From contig NC_052475.1 of the NCBI RefSeq assembly GCF_009730915.1, positions 26,721,016 to 26,785,015 on the forward strand: a stretch of 64,000 nucleotides of DNA. Direction: 5' to 3'. Below are positions 63,017 to 64,000 of this stretch, one piece after another. Numbering within the stretch: position 1 is the first letter of the stretch; every line of letters starts with the position of its first letter. The stretch comes from Dioscorea cayenensis subsp. rotundata (Eukaryota; Streptophyta; Magnoliopsida; Dioscoreales; Dioscoreaceae). The notes beneath the pieces were generated by a model that was given only the letters and a program-made list of their open reading frames with translations, did not search any database and was not told the origin of the DNA. Both the position numbers and the translations under genes were made by a program.

Positions 63017-64000
63017 GGGAAAATTACTGCTCACCCATCGTTATTTTTCAAAACTTCCCCAAAAACCCCTTTCCTACTTTTACACACCCCTGAGCCCACT
63101 TCCGTAAGTGCTTTAACTTCCCTTTTACCCCTCATCGCTCACTTGAAAACGTCCATGTCTAGAAATCCCCATTTTTGCCCCCGAAAATGGTGGAAAAAGC
63201 ACCAAATCACATCATGTCCCAACCTTTTCAGGGCTTTCCGCTTGGTTTTCGATAGACAATGCCTAGAGTTGGATCGCATCTGTTCTTCTCCCTCATTTCT
63301 CCTCATTTGGCTTTGCTCGACTTCGCCTACGCCGGCTTCGTATTTCGCTGAGTAATCTCTCGCCGCTATCATTTTCGACCATTCTGCATGTGTTTATTTT
63401 GGAGGGTTTTTGTGGTAACGATAGTTGTAAATTTGTTTCAGGGAACGAGTCTGGGTGAAGTTTATCATACCCAAAATATATAAATCGGTTTCGTCCAACG
63501 TAAAATGAAGTCGATTTCCATCCTGATTGGTCAAGTGCACTCCATCTTCAAACGAGTCGTAGATGCGATCTGTTGCTTTTGCACGATGTATGCATGTGCC
63601 ACTGTCGAATCATACTCGAAAAACGAAGTTCATTTCGCTGTAAAGTTCTTAGTCGTTTATGGTAGTTCTTCTCTTTATGGTTATCTAGTTGTATATTTTA
63701 AATACTCTGTTAACTCCCTTTTTGCTATTTTCTGTTTAAATATATTACATATTTGTTTAATATTTTGTCGCCTCCGCTTAAATTTGTTCCTTTACCCTGC
63801 TTAACTATTCATATTAACATGTAAATACTCAAAGTCTCTCGCAGAAAATATTGATCTTTTATGTTTGAACCGGCAGTACTTGCAAGCGTAATGCATGGCA
63901 GGTTGTAGATCGCACTGCGCATAAGAATTAATGACGACATTAATAGTCTATGCAGCGGTAGGTTCCCTCCAATGTAAAATGAAGTTGATTTCTATCGGAT
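63016..64000 (+). mobile_element. Mutator-like element (MULE C), runs off the window
   Basis: Starts GGGGAAAATTACTGC..ACCCATCGTTATTTTTCA, matching the right end of MULE B (34918) and of MULE A (11844) on the opposite strand. From 63440 it follows MULE B's second copy (GTGAAGTTTATCATAC, ATATAAATCGGTTT, TCCATCTTCAAACGAGT, GTAAAGTTCTT, TTATGGTTATCTAGTTGTAT). The open frame at 63505-63804 corresponds to the N-terminal exon and first intron of the transposase, but no conserved motif is reached before the window ends. Confidence 0.8.

Overview
This window is nuclear DNA of a flowering plant. The genes have many short exons with GT-AG introns. The spacers are very AT-rich, with long TA and AAT microsatellites, and there are plant-specific families (WRKY, phytocyanin, CCoAOMT). 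The mobile elements are plant types: Mutator-like (MULE), Stowaway, hAT-like and Sirevirus-type copia. The species cannot be named from the sequence. A run of exactly 1000 N at 25859-26858 marks a scaffold gap.

Left part (1-25.5 kb): the 3' half of a short-chain dehydrogenase gene (+); a small group IIc WRKY factor (+) with a 3.5 kb intron; a GPI-type phytocyanin that has lost its copper ligands (-); a non-autonomous MULE with minisatellites; a near-perfect foldback element; a plant protein of the syringolide-induced 14-1-1-like type (-); a small unknown protein with a probable frameshift (-); and the DNA primase large subunit gene (+), read through 14 exons and then lost at the gap. Its promoter carries an E2F-type site.

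Middle part (26.9-35 kb): a decayed MULE complex. It has an antisense transposase relic, a convergent relic of a plant-mobile-domain/DUF1985-like gene, a second partial copy of its own 5' part and a 257-bp hairpin. A GTTTAA-type motif is repeated through the non-coding parts of this element, of the smaller MULE at 9.5-11.8 kb, and of a third MULE that enters at 63 kb and runs off the window.

Right part (35-59 kb): a CCoAOMT-like methyltransferase locus on the minus strand. One intact five-exon gene lies at 35.1-40.4 kb. One five-exon copy at 56.7-58.8 kb carries four single-base homopolymer insertions in its last exon. A 59-bp scrap of a third copy lies at 54.6 kb, and collinear flanking sequence at 43.3-48.2 kb suggests a lost copy. 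Between the genes lie two solo LTRs with perfect 5-bp target duplications, several MITEs (one nested in another), a tandem 264-bp repeat split by a hAT-like element, and the 3' half of a Sirevirus-like copia element joined head-on to an inverted LTR.

The rest (59-63 kb) is AT-rich repeat DNA in which I find no gene.
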